This document shows positions 1-10,830 of a stretch of 64,000 nt of DNA, piece after piece. The translations under genes and the position numbers were made by a program. The DNA is taken from assembly GCA_030374765.1 (NCBI GenBank), contig JARGXX010000100.1:248001-312000 (forward strand), given 5' to 3'. Numbering within the stretch: position 1 is the stretch's first letter; each line of letters starts with the position of its first letter. The notes under the pieces are model-generated. The model was not told the DNA's origin and did no database searches. It was given only the letters and a program-made list of their open reading frames with translations. Source of the stretch: Agarophyton chilense (Eukaryota > Rhodophyta > Florideophyceae > Gracilariales > Gracilariaceae).

Positions 1-25
1 CAGTAGAAATCTTTCTTAGGGTCTG

Positions 26-2703
26 TTACATTCGCCGGCCTCCAGTGGAACCAGCCAAGCGAGGGAAATGGGCGAGGTAAAGAAATCGCGCCCTTAGCGA
101 AGTTTGTATCACTCGTTGAAGTGCGCCATCCAGCGGTGAGCGGCAACATAGTAATCCAAATCGTTCATAGTCGAACAGGCATCCTGGGGTTCCTACCAAT
201 TGGGCTGTTTCCTTGCAGTATCCGTTTTCGATCTGCGCCTGTTGGAGTTCCTCAATAGTTATAAGGAGGAGCTCTTTTTCCTGCGGGGCTATCGCTTCAA
301 CCTGAGGTGGTGCCGAATGGGGCGGTACTGTCTCCCATTCCAATAGGTATACTTCGTTCTTCTTTACCACAGGATTCTCCGATTGCACCTTACCCATAAG
401 TTCATCTGTTTCCGTATAGTCCTGTGGTCCATTATCTGCGAAGAGAGTAGGAATGAGGTCGTTCAATGGCTTGTCATCAGTTCCGTTGGTAATGATTCGT
501 GAAAGGGCATCTGTTGCCTTATGCTTGACTTCCCGCCTATAGATTATCTTGTAGTCCTATTCTGACAGCCTGAGGCGCCACCTAGCGAGGCGACTCGGTG
601 CATCGGTCATATTGAGTAGCCAGCGGAGTGAATCATGGTCTGTCCTAATGGTAAACCTAGTTCCCTCGATGTATGGACGGAGTGTCAGTACGGACCATAC
701 GATGGCTAGACATTTCTTTCCGGTGGTACTGTAGTTGTGCTGCGCGCTGGTGAGTGGTCTGCTCCAGTATTCAATAGGTCGATTGTTCTTCGGTGACTCC
801 TGTTCCTGTAGCAGTGCACATCCTACTTGGACATCAGAGGCGTCTGTGTCCAAGACAAAGAGGATATTGGGTTTTGGTAAATCCAGTTTAGTCGGGTTCA
901 ACAATTTGTCCTTAAGGGTCTGATATATTTCGTTCTAGTCGTCGGTAACGGCCTCAAACTCCGAAAGTGTTCCCTTTTTCAAAATTGCGTTAAGAGGGGC
1001 CGAGAGTTTAGCGACCCCTTGGAAAAACGACGGTATGCATTGCAAAAGCCCACGAAGGATCGTAGTTCCGTGTAAGTTCTGGGAAGTTTAGCTTGGCGGA
1101 TCCCATTCGTGGTTTGCGTGGCTCCCTTTAGCCTTCCTGGGAGGACGACGTGACCGAGATAGCCCACCTAGGCATGGAAAAAGACGCAATTGCGGAGTGT
1201 CAGTGTTACTCCAGCGTCCTGTAGGATTATTAGCACCTTCTGCACGTGGCGAAGGTGTTACTTCACGGTACGGGAGAAGATTACTACGTCATTCAAATAG
1301 AACAAAGCGGATTTACATTCAACTCTGGACAGTATGATGTTTATTACCCGTTGGAAGGTTGCTGGTGCATTCTTTAGTTCAAAGGGCATGCGAGTAAATC
1401 GGAACAGACCTTCATGGGTGGTAAAGGTTGTCAGCGCCCTCGCATCTTCGGCCCAAGGGATTTGCCAATATCCCAAGTTACGTCCAGTGTGGTAAATTCG
1501 GGAGCTTCACCTAGGAATCTAGACAGTCATCTATACGAGGTATCGGGTATGAGGCCCTCTTGGTTACGGAGTTCAGCTTCTTGTAGTCGACAAAGAACTT
1601 GATGGAGCCATCCTTCTTAGCCGCGAGAACAAGGGAACTTGCCCATTCGGATTGGTTAGGAGGCGCCGGCTCTATGACGTGAGCTTTGCGCATTTTGTCC
1701 ATCTGGTGGGCGAGAATTCTCCTACCCTTCAAACCTGTACGGTATGGGTGCGGGAACTGTGGTCTAGCATCATTCTGAAGGTCAATGGGGTGTGAGGTGG
1801 CTCTGATTTTTCACAAGCTACCTGACCACATAGCCTGGTCTTCTCTGAGAGGATCAAGTCCCTGGGGCCTTTAGGATTCGAGTTCTGCGCCGATAACGAC
1901 TGTCCCCTCCCAAGAGTCGACGTCCTTGTCGGGAGTCGGCGTGGAACGGTTCTCCAATCGGGCTTCCATGAGGGCCACGGGCGCAAGCAGAGTGATGCCA
2001 GTCACTTTAGCTCTACGTAGCCGTACTGGCTTATCTCTGAAGTTGCTGAGTGTGAACAAGAAGGGCCTGTTGGGGTGGATGACCATTACTCCATTGGCCA
2101 TTAAGGTAAGGTGATTCAGAACCGTTTTCGGGTGGTTCTGAATCGCCACGAGACCTGAGAACTGGGAATGGATCGATATTGTGATTTGGGTCATCGGGGG
2201 TATCGTTATGGCCTTCAACAAGCGAGCCTTATTGGACTTCGTGTTTTCGGAGACAACCGCTCGTTTGCGGTTAGCTTCTGGCCCTGGGGCGGAACCACTT
2301 ATGGAAATGGAAGGTGCGCAGTAAGACGCGAATTTTCTAAGGCCTAGATAAATGGCCTTAATGTATCGTTCAGTAAAGGAGGTCCCTAGGATTGCTTCAG
2401 CGCCTAAGTCAGGACATACAAGGAACCACGTGCGGACTTTGAATTGTCCTACTTGTAGGAAAAATGGTACTATTCCTTTAATGTCCATTAGTCTAAGTGA
2501 TGCATCGGTAATCCTGGAGGTCTTCCCTGCCTGCACGAGCCTGTGCCAAACTGTAGTAGCTTAGGATGGACCAAGTTGGGACTAGCTCCTGTTTGCAACA
2601 CGGCTGTGGTCACTCGAGAGTTGTTGAAAAGAAGCCCCACGGTTTCTCGAACTTTATCATGCTCTTTCCTGAGAATACAGACAGGGTCATTACTGTGTTC
2701 CAA
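26..2703 (-). pseudogene. pol of Gypsy copy 1 (protease, RT, RNase H, integrase start), broken
   Basis: From right to left: a retropepsin segment in which the catalytic DTGA is replaced by QTGA (near 2590); RT fingers with VDYKKLNSVT (near 1570-1590) and palm with FRFTRMPFELKNAPATFQR (near 1350-1400) and a YLNDVVIF box in place of YLDD (near 1290); RNase H with FVLDTDASDVQVGCALLQE (near 800-860) and the TDHDSLRWLL motif (near 620-650); and the integrase N-terminal zinc domain (RARFLYLAHFPRLAG, near 55-95). The frame changes at least six times. Substituted catalytic residues in protease and RT confirm that this copy is dead. Confidence 0.85.
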
Positions 2704-2767
2704 TTCTGTTTCATTTTTAGTGCCTCATTGTGGATTGTTTGTATTGGTGGTTGAGGAGCTCCTTGGC

Positions 2768-4732
2768 TCATGACCGTCCAATTGGTTGAGGCAGAAGCTT
2801 GAAGAAGAAGGATTTGCCTAGAGTCGACCGTCTAAGAGTTTCCGATGTGGTTTCCGTTCCTTCCTTAGGATAAGAATTCTCTTCGGGATCGTCCGTAGGG
2901 TCTGCAATGGCGGGGACCTGTGGAGCTTTGACCGGAGTATCCGGAGGCGTGGCGTAGCGTGAGCTTTCAGGGGTCCCTGTGGCTGGTGTCTGTGCCCTGT
3001 TAAACATTCTTTCGGATTGATGCACCCTGTAATTCTCTTCTTTTAAGGCTAGATGGTTTTTGCGTGCGTCTTCAGGCAGATACCTAGTACAATCACAAGG
3101 TTGGGTCACGGAAAAGCAGAGGACGCAAGCCCTTGGGAAGCGAACAAAAACGTCCGTGCGGGGCGGAAAGGGGGAACACTTGGTTGTAGGTGGACCAGTT
3201 GTTGCTGTAATTCCCTGGGAGGTATACGATGGGGGCCGACACCGAGGAGAACTGAAATTAACCACGAGGACATCTCCCGAATCGGCATAATGGGCTGATT
3301 AATCCATGTAGGATTCCGTGGATCTAACCAAAATGGGCTTGGTTGGGTTTACGAAATGAAGTTGGGTGTCTTATGGATACACCAGCATTGCGCCTGGAAG
3401 TCTTGTTGGTTTTTCCATAACATTCGGCCCAAGTAACGAGACTTCAGAAGGGGTATTGTGGGTTTTCCGTGTGGTAATCGCGGACATGTATCCAAATTGC
3501 AGGCATCCACGAGGTCAGTTGTGCCAGATAACCTCGAAATTACTCGGTCACGCACTTGTCCTGTAAAAAAAGAATTGGAAAAGGTAAAGAGCGGCGCCCT
3601 CATGGACACCGTTCTGATCAAAGGCCGTACGGAAAAAACTGAGAAGCCTCAGGACAGAAATGGGATCGGAACCCGAGAACTTGTCCGTAATGGTTAGTTG
3701 CATCCGTTTGGCGCATTTGGCGACAATGCGAGCCATCGAACCAGAATATTTAGGAGACCTGTCGGCCAGCAGGTAATTCCGGTAGTGTAGAACCTTAAGG
3801 AAAAGTTCGTTTGTGGTTGTCAGTGGTTTGAGGCCTCGAACGGCAGCCTCAATTACTTCCGAGTCGGTAGTTGTGGTCGAGGCCGATTCGAAATCACTCG
3901 TGTCCGAATGGTCTCTTTTTTTACTTCGTCTGTTCTTTTTTCTCCCGCGGGTTTTTCTTTTCTTTCCAGCAGAATAGGGACCTAAAGGATCGATTTCTCT
4001 CTCAGAACCTATGGAGCCCTGAGGTCGCTGTACCTCATATGGTCCTTTTGGTAGGGCAACCTGTCTCTCTTTTAGACGCGAAGCCTCTCTCCTGCTCCTA
4101 GATTGTCTTTCCATTGGATTTTCTTGATGGTGTTCCCGGCGAGAAGCGGGTAATACCGCCACTCTTGGGGGTTCGGTAGGGGATTGCCATATAGAAGCCG
4201 GATGGTTGACTTGTGGAGTGGTCCTAGGGACCATGTTGCCTGACTGGCTGGTGACTGCTCCTTGAACGGCCTGAATGAGGGATTCTATGAATAGCTCAGA
4301 CTCGATGACCTTGGGAAAGATTCATGAAACAAGGTAATCCGTATGATCAGCGATCGCCGTAGCGAAACGCATGTTGACAATGGAATCCACATGGGCTGAA
4401 CAGAGCTCACGCAGACGGGACCAGAGAAGGTCGGCAAGCCCTGCGGGAATATTTTCTCTAATTCCTTCGGCCTTACGGGGTTCTCCTTGGGGTGTTTCTG
4501 GCCTGAAGGTGGCCCTGGTGAGGCGTTCTCGTAATCACACTGCTACCGTGGGTTCGCGGCGAATCCTTTCAAGATCGAACAGAGAAGTCAGTACTCCTTG
4601 CGGCTGGCTTCTCGTGCTCCTGCAGTCACTAACATTATTAACCTGTGGTTCAGGCGACATCGTCGGCGTTGTAGTGGCAACTGGTCCTGCCGTAGGAGTC
4701 CTATGGTCTGGTAGGTTGAGTTTGTTTCCTGA
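2768..4732 (-). pseudogene. gag of Gypsy copy 1, broken
   Basis: Capsid-type Gag polyprotein of the Gypsy element, recognised by alignment with copy 2. Visible pieces are a basic, Arg/Lys-rich stretch (RKKNRRSKKRD, near 3920-3960) followed by a capsid-like segment (KFSGSDPISVLRLLSFFRTAFDQNG, near 3600-3690), then a Pro/Thr-rich tail that carries a cysteine motif of C-x2-C...C-D-C type near 3090. Relative to copy 2 it has lost the start codon (ATG to ACG), has a frame change near 3560 and lacks about 240 bp around 3500. No functional product is expected. The assignment as gag is sure from order and from the paired copy. Confidence 0.8.
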
Positions 4733-4864
4733 ATTCGTAAAGGCGGTCGCTCCTGTACTTCTTATCGGTTTGTGGAATTAAACAAAAGGTTAGAATCCGG
4801 ATAATTCTTCTTCCAAGTGGTCCGTTCAATTTTTTTTAAGGGATTCTAAGTCCGGAGACCAAAA

Positions 4865-5003
4865 TGTAACGCAATGACGGGTGGTTCAGCGTACTGGTCT
4901 CAAGCTGAGATAGCGTGGTAGAGCGGGTTCTAATGTTCGTATCCTTGACTATGTCACTCCCAGAGTACTTGGGGCAATGGGTTGGCGTTTACTGCGTAGG
5001 ACA
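4865..5003 (-). repeat. 5' LTR of Gypsy copy 1 (139 bp)
   Basis: On the minus strand it starts with TGTCCTACG and ends GCGTTACA, the TG...CA form. It matches the 142 bp LTRs at 45044-45185 and 41355-41496. The sequence beside it (4845-4864), ending in GGAGACCA on plus, gives a TGGTCTCC primer-binding site on the element strand, three to four bases inside the LTR. Confidence 0.8.
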
Positions 5004-6067
5004 TATAAGGTCAAGGCGGAGATGCCAGGTGTCGACATCAGCTTCGGTTACCTTCCTGAATGGAATAAGTTCTGACACTTCTCGTGCCTCCTTGGTGGTT
5101 GTAGGGTTCTCACGAAAGTCCAGTATGATTTCTTCTGCCTTCAAATTTGCCTTCGTGCATGTGTGTGAGTCATGCGAGGTTTGATGGACACTCCGCACTA
5201 ATGCCATCATTGCCTTATATGAAAGTGGATTGTTAATGGACCACGTCTGCTCTGTAGTAGTCTGAGGACCAATATAGTAGAGAACATCGTTCCGTTTAAG
5301 TGCAGTACCAATGATTCGGAATTTGTCCCTTAGGTCAATTATGTACGCATGATCAGGCATAAACAGGACAGCTAGGTCATGAGAGGTGAGGGCGGGGATT
5401 GATAGCAGGTTCGTCGACAATCTTGCCGACCCTACTGTACGAGTGAGTTGCACAGTTGTATTTTGTTCAACATGGTTCCACTTCACCGTACGTGTGACTT
5501 CAACGCTAGCCTTGACTATTGAGTCATCACCAAGAGCGATATTGACATTGCATGTTCGCGTTTTTTCTAAAGAGTTCAGATCAGGAGTCATACGGGTCGT
5601 TGTGCCGGAATCCAACATGAACTCTTTCAATTTCGATGTGCGGACGACGTTGGAACAAGCAACAGCTGCTCTCATTTCATTGACGTTCTTGTCGTTGTTT
5701 TGTTTGTTAAGCCAGCATTTTCCGGTTTCGTGACCAGAACTGGGACACATAGCACATTGATTTTCAGACGAGTGTGCTGGGTTGGCTCTTTCGCGTCAAG
5801 TTTCACAAGCATTTCATACCGCTTTCCTACATTGGTTTGGACGATACGCAGTGTTTCGTTTGAGAGCGCAGCAACAATGATACCACTAGCCTTTTTCTGG
5901 TCTTCAAAAAACTGTTTCTTCTGTTTGTCATTAGAATACGGGTTTCGCTGCCTTCGTAAGACGTCATCAAGATTCTCAGCTACGCATGCCGCCTCGATTC
6001 TTATTTTCCAAAGAACTTAGTCGTCCGAATCACAAAGAGGCTTAAGTTTCACACGAACCGGGTCCAT
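5004..6067 (-). pseudogene. gag-protease of Copia-3, broken
   Basis: Translation from ATG at 6067 gives a Copia-type Gag. A TAA sits after about 16 codons (near 6018), then the same frame continues through an alpha-helical capsid segment (LSNETLRIVQ, near 5845-5870). Near 5790 the frame must change to read a canonical zinc knuckle CAMCPSSGHETGKC (C-x2-C-x4-H-x4-C). Next comes the protease with FMLDSGTTTRMTP (near 5590-5630), where D-S-G is the intact active site. The piece ends in DTWHLRL, the start of the pre-integrase zinc region, at the junction with the Gypsy LTR. Function is lost through stop, frameshift and truncation. Identification is firm because knuckle, protease and WHLRL occur in Copia order. 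Confidence 0.85.
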
Positions 6068-6155
6068 TACTTCTTGAAGAATACAAAAAAGAGTAGAATA
6101 GAAAGTACGTCAGAAGGTACTAGGGATTAGTTTCTTACAAATTGTTGCGTCTTGT

Positions 6156-6340
6156 AATAGGCCCAATAACCTGTACGCGCTAATGTGCGCGGATGTCTTG
6201 GAGTGAGCAAGACAGCTAACCGGACGAGACCTAGGAAGGCTCGTTCACGGCGCCTTTTATAAGGGATAAATGTTTCTCAAACAGGATATTGTAGGAGAGT
6301 TAAACTATCTTCTTATTAATTATCATCTACGTAACATTAC
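6156..6340 (-). repeat. Probable 5' LTR end, primer site and TATA box of Copia-3
   Basis: At 6156-6171 the minus strand reads GGTTATTGGGCCTATT, a one-base-expanded, partly mutated version of the GGTTATGGGCCCAG primer site of the other two Copia elements. The base before it ends ...TACA, as expected for an LTR end at 6172. Further into the putative LTR, near 6257-6268, the minus strand has CCTTATAAAAGG, a TATA box. The outer LTR end is not recognised, so 6340 is a guess. Confidence 0.5.
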
Positions 6341-6407
6341 CTGTCTATAACTCCAAGTGCTAAGAAATAGCATTGCGTCAGAGTGAGTTTCAACAGCGCT
6401 CACTCAC

Positions 6408-6803
6408 TCACGGTCTGATTATCTGAGAATCTCTGACAGTTTTAACTCTTCTGGCAATCAACCTTCCAATATCAGCTGCCTGAGGAACATCAATATCTTG
6501 TTGCTCCCAGAACGCACGAATTCGTTTGTCGATTTCATATTTTCTAACTATATTCGCGTTGACAAGTGGAATGGCTCCCGTGTCTTCACGAATTGCTTCA
6601 AGAAGATTTAAACCGCTCAGCGAAGGAACAGTCTGCATGTAGCTTGAGAAGGAATTTTCAAGACCTCTTTGCAAGTTGCTGGGTACGGCATTTGTTCCCC
6701 ACGGTTTTGCGGGGTCGGTGGACATGATGATCAATGCAGTTTGTTTTGATTCGCGAATGTCGACAAACTCGGGAAAAGGGGGGTAGGGTCGGATATGTGC
6801 CAA
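6408..6803 (-). CDS. Unidentified ORF, possible gene or fragment
   Basis: The minus strand is open from about 6895 down to the TAG/TGA at 6408, but there is no ATG near the beginning: the only start in the first half is TTG at 6803, and the first in-frame ATG lies about 27 codons further in (MSTDPAKPWG, near 6725). From that ATG the product would be about 105 residues, ending in a basic helix-like tail (DIGRLIARRVKTVRDSQIIRP). No signal peptide, transmembrane segment or known motif is visible. It sits just outside Copia-3. It could be the 3' exon of a gene, a decayed gene or a chance ORF; I cannot assign a function. Confidence 0.3.
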   Translation of the reverse strand: MAHIRPYPPFPEFVDIRESKQTALIIMSTDPAKPWGTNAVPSNLQRGLENSFSSYMQTVPSLSGLNLLEAIREDTGAIPLVNANIVRKYEIDKRIRAFWEQQDIDVPQAADIGRLIARRVKTVRDSQIIRP

Positions 6804-6973
6804 CCGAAGAACGCAGGTTCTCCGGGTGTCCGCGGGGACAGGCGAAGAGGACTGAGCGCTAGCGTACTGAACCTGGTCAGTAGCGTAAACAGTTTAATGT
6901 CGCCTAAAACAAATTCTTCTGATTAGGAGAAAGAACTGTGACTTTCTCTATCAGTCATAAGTAGGAAAGATGC

Positions 6974-7069
6974 TTCGTAGACGAATGGACGTATCGATAG
7001 TCTAGTTCGTAGACGAATGCACGTATCGATAGTCTAGTTCGTAGACGAAAGGATGTATCGACAGTGTAG
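6974..7069. repeat. Tandem array, 3 x 32 bp
   Basis: Units at 6974-7005, 7006-7037 and 7038-7069. Units 1 and 2 differ at one position, unit 3 at about five. Each unit begins with TTCGTAGACGAA, an inverted repeat, and contains TATCGATA (TATCGACA in unit 3), a palindrome. Confidence 0.9.
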
Positions 7070-8675
7070 TGGTACAAGTCATCGATATAAGGCTTTCGGT
7101 AACACCAACCCACTGGCCCAGGGAGCAGTATGTACCAGGTCGATCATGCTATCAGAGCTCAGAGAATCTGAGCTTCTGATGATAGTCTTTGGAAAGCTGT
7201 CACTACCTTCTCTCACCAAGCAATAAAGATCTTTCGCTCGGCTACAGCCTCGTAGCCAAAAATAACATATGTCTATCATGTGGGACCGAGAGCTTTGGGA
7301 CAGAACCAAGTCTATAGAATTCTTTCCAGAAGGCTTTGCACTTCAGTTTTGTCAGGCTAACAAGGCCGACAACTAACCACTGTACGTTCTACTTCAGCGT
7401 TTTCCGATTACTAACAAATGCTTGGAAATCGTCTCCAAGAAATCCTTAACCAAATCGCCAGTCTCCGAACACGGACTTGACGCCTTACTCCTGCTCGTGA
7501 ACAAATTGTAAATGATATGAATCTTCGATTTCAACGACCTAAACTACCACTGCACAGGAGATTATTAAATTTTTTGAAGCTCTGCTCTTCGCAAAACATC
7601 GAAATACTCGCCCTTTCGAAATCAGAAAGGGACGGAGGAGTCTCTACCCGCTTCTCCAGTTTCCGGATAGAGATGCTCAACGTCCGTTACATATTTTTTC
7701 CCGCCGGCGATCTGCAGACCGAGAGGGAATTCGAAAGCTCTACACGATCGCTATCTGCGACGCTCAGAAACTACATCCAACAATCACCAAGAAATTTGGA
7801 TTAAGTCTAACCAAAGCTACAGATTTATATCAACTCGTATCTTCATGTCTCCAGCTGATTATCTTCCTTCGAAGAGGCTTTTGGATACAACACGTACACT
7901 TTCGTTAACAGCCCGCGACAATTTTGACTCAAAAAGAGCAAGGCAGTCATCGAATTGTTGTGCGTCGCGAGTAGATGGCTGGTCTTTCTCAAGACTAGCT
8001 TTTGTTTGTTGCGGCGAACCATAGGTTCTACGGCATTCTGGAATGCTGTCGACTCGCATATAAGCCTGGGGAGGTGGTCATGCTACAAATCGAAAGGCTT
8101 TTGGTCACGCGCCGCACGACCCTACTGCCGAAATTGCAACAAAGGTTAATTGGCCTCTTTTTCAGTAGCAAGCTAACGAAGACCAGTAACCAATAGAATC
8201 GAACTTCGGCCGACGATGCGGCACGCACAAGACGTCTTCCATGCCGCGAAGCTACGTTGCTTTTAGAACGACACAAAAGACCCTTTGGACATTGATATCG
8301 ATTGCAATGGCTCCGTAGAGCAGGACGTTGCAGCTATCCTTGCGCCCAAAGCGATTCCGCCGCTTTTGTTTGAGCTTCAAGAAGTACAAATCTACGTGAT
8401 ATTTTTATCATTGCTCACAACACAAATTTGATTTGTTCTTGCTTCATGGAAATATTGCAAGCGTCCAATTTACCAGCCCAACTAAATAGAGTCCCGAAGG
8501 AAACACAGGCGACTCTGGATTTATGTACCTATGGGATTTGATGCACATGTTATGAAGTTTGGCAACTTTTTTCAAGTGTGTGCGCCCATGACTTGCAAAG
8601 CACTCAGAAGCGATAATCAATTTTGTATAACTGTATTCTTCACATTACATGAAATGAACAATTCTCAGATAGCTT
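7070..8675. other. Stretch without recognised gene
   Basis: Only short ORFs on both strands (longest 95 codons at 7517-7804, plus). None has a recognisable motif. Reading plus-strand frames around 7420-8060 gives weakly coherent but repeatedly interrupted protein-like sequence, which may be an old mobile-element relic. I see no RNA gene. Confidence 0.4.
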
Positions 8676-9338
8676 CTAGGCACGCTGAAGAGTAACTCTG
8701 GTATGAAGGCTACCGCGGATTACCTTCACTTCAGCCACGTTATCATCTGAACAACCGCTGCCAACACCTGGTTGAATGCGAGTGGACAAGGTGGTGCCTC
8801 CTGCAACGCCCCCATCTGACTTTCTTCGGAGAGAGACCTTCATTTGAGCCGAGCCTTGGTTTTCGGACCTAAACCATTGAGCATTGGATGTGATGGAGGT
8901 GGTAGCATCCCACAACCCACCTTGGCGTGCCTGCTCTGCATCGATCACGACGACTTCAGATCCGCCGTTGCTAGTATTATCGCCACCGAACTCGACATAA
9001 GAGGCAGGGTTGTTGCAAAACGCTCCAACGTTGGCTTCCAAGAACCTCGTGCTCGTATCCAGATCACGCTGTTGTGGAGACCAGGTGTATTCGACGACCA
9101 TTTCGAGGAGAGGAAGCTGAATGTTGGGGATCAAGAAATTGTTCTCGGGAAGGGAGCACGAGAAACCGTTGTCGCATTCCTTCACTTCGCAGAGAGTGCG
9201 GGCAGCGGGCTGGTTGCATTCTCCGAGAGACAGAGTGCGATCGGCGTTACAGCGATTTGGGCAAATGTGGTTGCTCACGTGCTGTGCAAAGGCCGGCACG
9301 AAAACGGCCATCAAGCAAATAGTGTAGAAGAATTTCAT
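8676..9338 (-). CDS. Small secreted protein, cysteine-containing, family member 1
   Basis: A 220-residue protein with a clear signal peptide (MKFFYTICLMAVFVPAFAQ), predicted cleavage after AFAQ. The longer frame begins with TTG, so the ATG at 9338 is the start; it also matches the start of the palindrome paralogues. The mature protein has an N-terminal cysteine cluster (ICPNRCN, GECNQP, LCEVKEC, FSCSLPE) and a conserved core DLDTSTRFL...NVG...C...FGGDNTSNGG...VVVID, ending with SLRRKSDGG. The cluster suggests disulphide bonding outside the cell. The same blocks occur in the 222-residue paralogue at 11513 and 28904. I do not recognise a named domain, so function is unknown. A TATA box lies about 117 bp upstream. 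It is divergently oriented to the left-arm paralogue 2.2 kb away. Confidence 0.85.
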   Translation of the reverse strand: MKFFYTICLMAVFVPAFAQHVSNHICPNRCNADRTLSLGECNQPAARTLCEVKECDNGFSCSLPENNFLIPNIQLPLLEMVVEYTWSPQQRDLDTSTRFLEANVGAFCNNPASYVEFGGDNTSNGGSEVVVIDAEQARQGGLWDATTSITSNAQWFRSENQGSAQMKVSLRRKSDGGVAGGTTLSTRIQPGVGSGCSDDNVAEVKVIRGSLHTRVTLQRA

Positions 9339-9454
9339 TATGATGCGCAATGAAGGTCAGAGATGTGAAAAGTAGGCTGAAGAGAGCACAACGATTGTCA
9401 AACGAGAATTATAAAGAGAGATCAAGAGACGTAAACTGTTCTGCTTTTCTTTCC

Positions 9455-9462
9455 TTATATAG
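9455..9462 (-). promoter_or_regulatory. TATA box of the 8.7 kb secreted-protein gene
   Basis: Minus strand reads CCTATATAAGG about 117 bp upstream of the ATG at 9338. Confidence 0.6.
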
Positions 9463-10001
9463 GTTCCGCATCAACTCATTGGCATGCTATCGATGATGCG
9501 GCCTCGCACCGAGAATGTTGTTCGAGAAGGATGAGAATCTATGAAAGTTGGACGTCAGTCATTCCCACTGTGCGACATACAATGAAGACAGCAAGTATAT
9601 ACAGCGTCTCACTCATCCACAGAAAGAGTCTGGGGTATTTCTGCTTCATGTCGATATGTCAGTCGACGGTCTTTGGAATGGAATGACGCCCATGGCAGAC
9701 AATGCGTCGTGATAGTTTTATAACCAATAAGCTCAAATCATACATGTTCCGTGATGATTCACCAGCATGACTGAGAGATTAAAACTCTCCAAAAAAGGAT
9801 GAGAGGGCATGAATTAAACAAAAAATGTTACCCCTCTTACCATGCTGAAGACACCGGCCGGGGTGTTAAGGGCTTGTCTCAGGCGGTGTCCCACGACAGG
9901 ACGAAGTGCAATGAAAAGATCTCGAGCGGGTGTGTTTTCCTGGTAGGCATCGCCACACGACAAAACGAGAAACTGCTTAAAAGGTCTGCCTGTCCTTTCC
10001 C
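9463..10001. other. Intergenic stretch before the palindrome
   Basis: No gene recognised. One 75-codon ORF at 9799-10026 (plus) has no recognisable motif and crosses the repeat boundary. Confidence 0.5.
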
Positions 10002-10428
10002 ACTAAGACAGTGTAAAGCATTCTAGGAGTAGCCTTACAGTCCAATCCTCTCTTTCATCATCAGGGCGGCCGCAAAGTCTTACACCAACAGTAAGACGCG
10101 CTTATTGTCACAGAGGCCACTACCTAGGTAGGGTTTGGGCTCCGAATACTTCTCCTTGAGATGAAGCCTTCCTATCATCATACACTTACTGGCACTACCC
10201 TCACGACAACAAGAAACAACTGAGCCGGTTCTTGTATCAACAGTCGGGGAAAACAGTGTAATAGGTAGCGCAATAAATAAATTATTTGTAGGTGAAAGGC
10301 CAACCCCGGCGCGCTGCTGATAATATTCGACACCGCTGGACATCTACCGATGCCGCATTTGTAAAGAGTGTATCCGCGCCTCGAACTCAAGTCACTCGTC
10401 GGGTCTTTTCTGCCCCGACTCTTCCCCG

Positions 10429-10830
10429 CTAAAGGCCATCGTCTGTTCTTGATACTGGAAGATCTGGTGCTACATCATAAAGCGCCGAGCAGAAGCTCTC
10501 TGCAGTCCTGCCGATGCCAGCAGAGCAAAAACATCTGCTTGGTGACAGTAGAAATAGTAACCAGTACACAAGAGGAGGTGCTCGGAAAGTAGTGCTGAGA
10601 CGTAAGCGAACTGCTGATTGTCCGGCATACACAAAGACATCCGTACTGGTGAAAACGGTATCCACCAGGATATCTGGCGAGGACTGCATTGGATGTTGCT
10701 GATACTGGCTTGTGGTTGAAAATTGTTTCGAGTGCTTTTCAATAGATACGACGAGCATTAGTGTTGTTCCAGAGTGGGGATCTTTCGTTGTACTACCGAC
10801 AATGCTCAAAGTGTGTGGCACACACTTCAT
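10429..10830 (-). CDS. Unidentified ORF in left arm (duplicated)
   Basis: An ATG-started 133-codon frame with no signal peptide and no recognised motif. It has a hydrophobic stretch (PPLVYWLLFLLSPSRC, about residues 84-99) that could be one membrane segment. An overlapping frame (10470-10742) is about as plausible, and the composition gives no decision. It is preserved in both arms only because the arms are near identical, so conservation is not evidence of function here. Low confidence that this is a gene. Confidence 0.2.
   Translation of the reverse strand: MKCVPHTLSIVGSTTKDPHSGTTLMLVVSIEKHSKQFSTTSQYQQHPMQSSPDILVDTVFTSTDVFVYAGQSAVRLRLSTTFRAPPLVYWLLFLLSPSRCFCSAGIGRTAESFCSALYDVAPDLPVSRTDDGL

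Larger units (their letters stand above)
1..5003 (-). mobile_element. Ty3/Gypsy LTR retrotransposon, copy 1 (decayed, left end outside window)
   Basis: Read on the minus strand the order is LTR, primer site, gag, protease, reverse transcriptase, RNase H, integrase zinc domain, which is the Ty3/Gypsy order. The copy aligns throughout with the second copy at 40245-45185, apart from indels. Coding capacity is destroyed: at least ten frame changes or stops split gag and pol, the gag ATG is changed (ACG at about 4729), the protease DTG motif reads QTGA and the RT motif reads YLND. The right edge abuts Copia-3 at 5004, so this element inserted into Copia-3. The 3' LTR and most of integrase lie left of position 1. 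Confidence 0.9.
5004..6340 (-). mobile_element. Copia-3: decayed Ty1/Copia element, truncated in pol by Gypsy copy 1
   Basis: On the minus strand: a probable LTR end, a degenerate primer site, gag, a CCHC knuckle, a Copia protease and the start of the pre-integrase domain. The reading stops at 5003 where the Gypsy LTR begins, just after the WHLRL of the GAG-pre-integrase motif, so integrase, RT and RNase H are either left of the window or lost. The right limit is uncertain because the far LTR end could not be fixed. Confidence 0.8.

Noticed and set aside
6974..7069. CRISPR array
   Set aside because: Units are contiguous without spacers, in a eukaryotic context.
8844..9353. 169-codon plus-strand ORF opposite the 8.7 kb secreted-protein gene
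   Set aside because: Complement of a better-supported gene; no motif.
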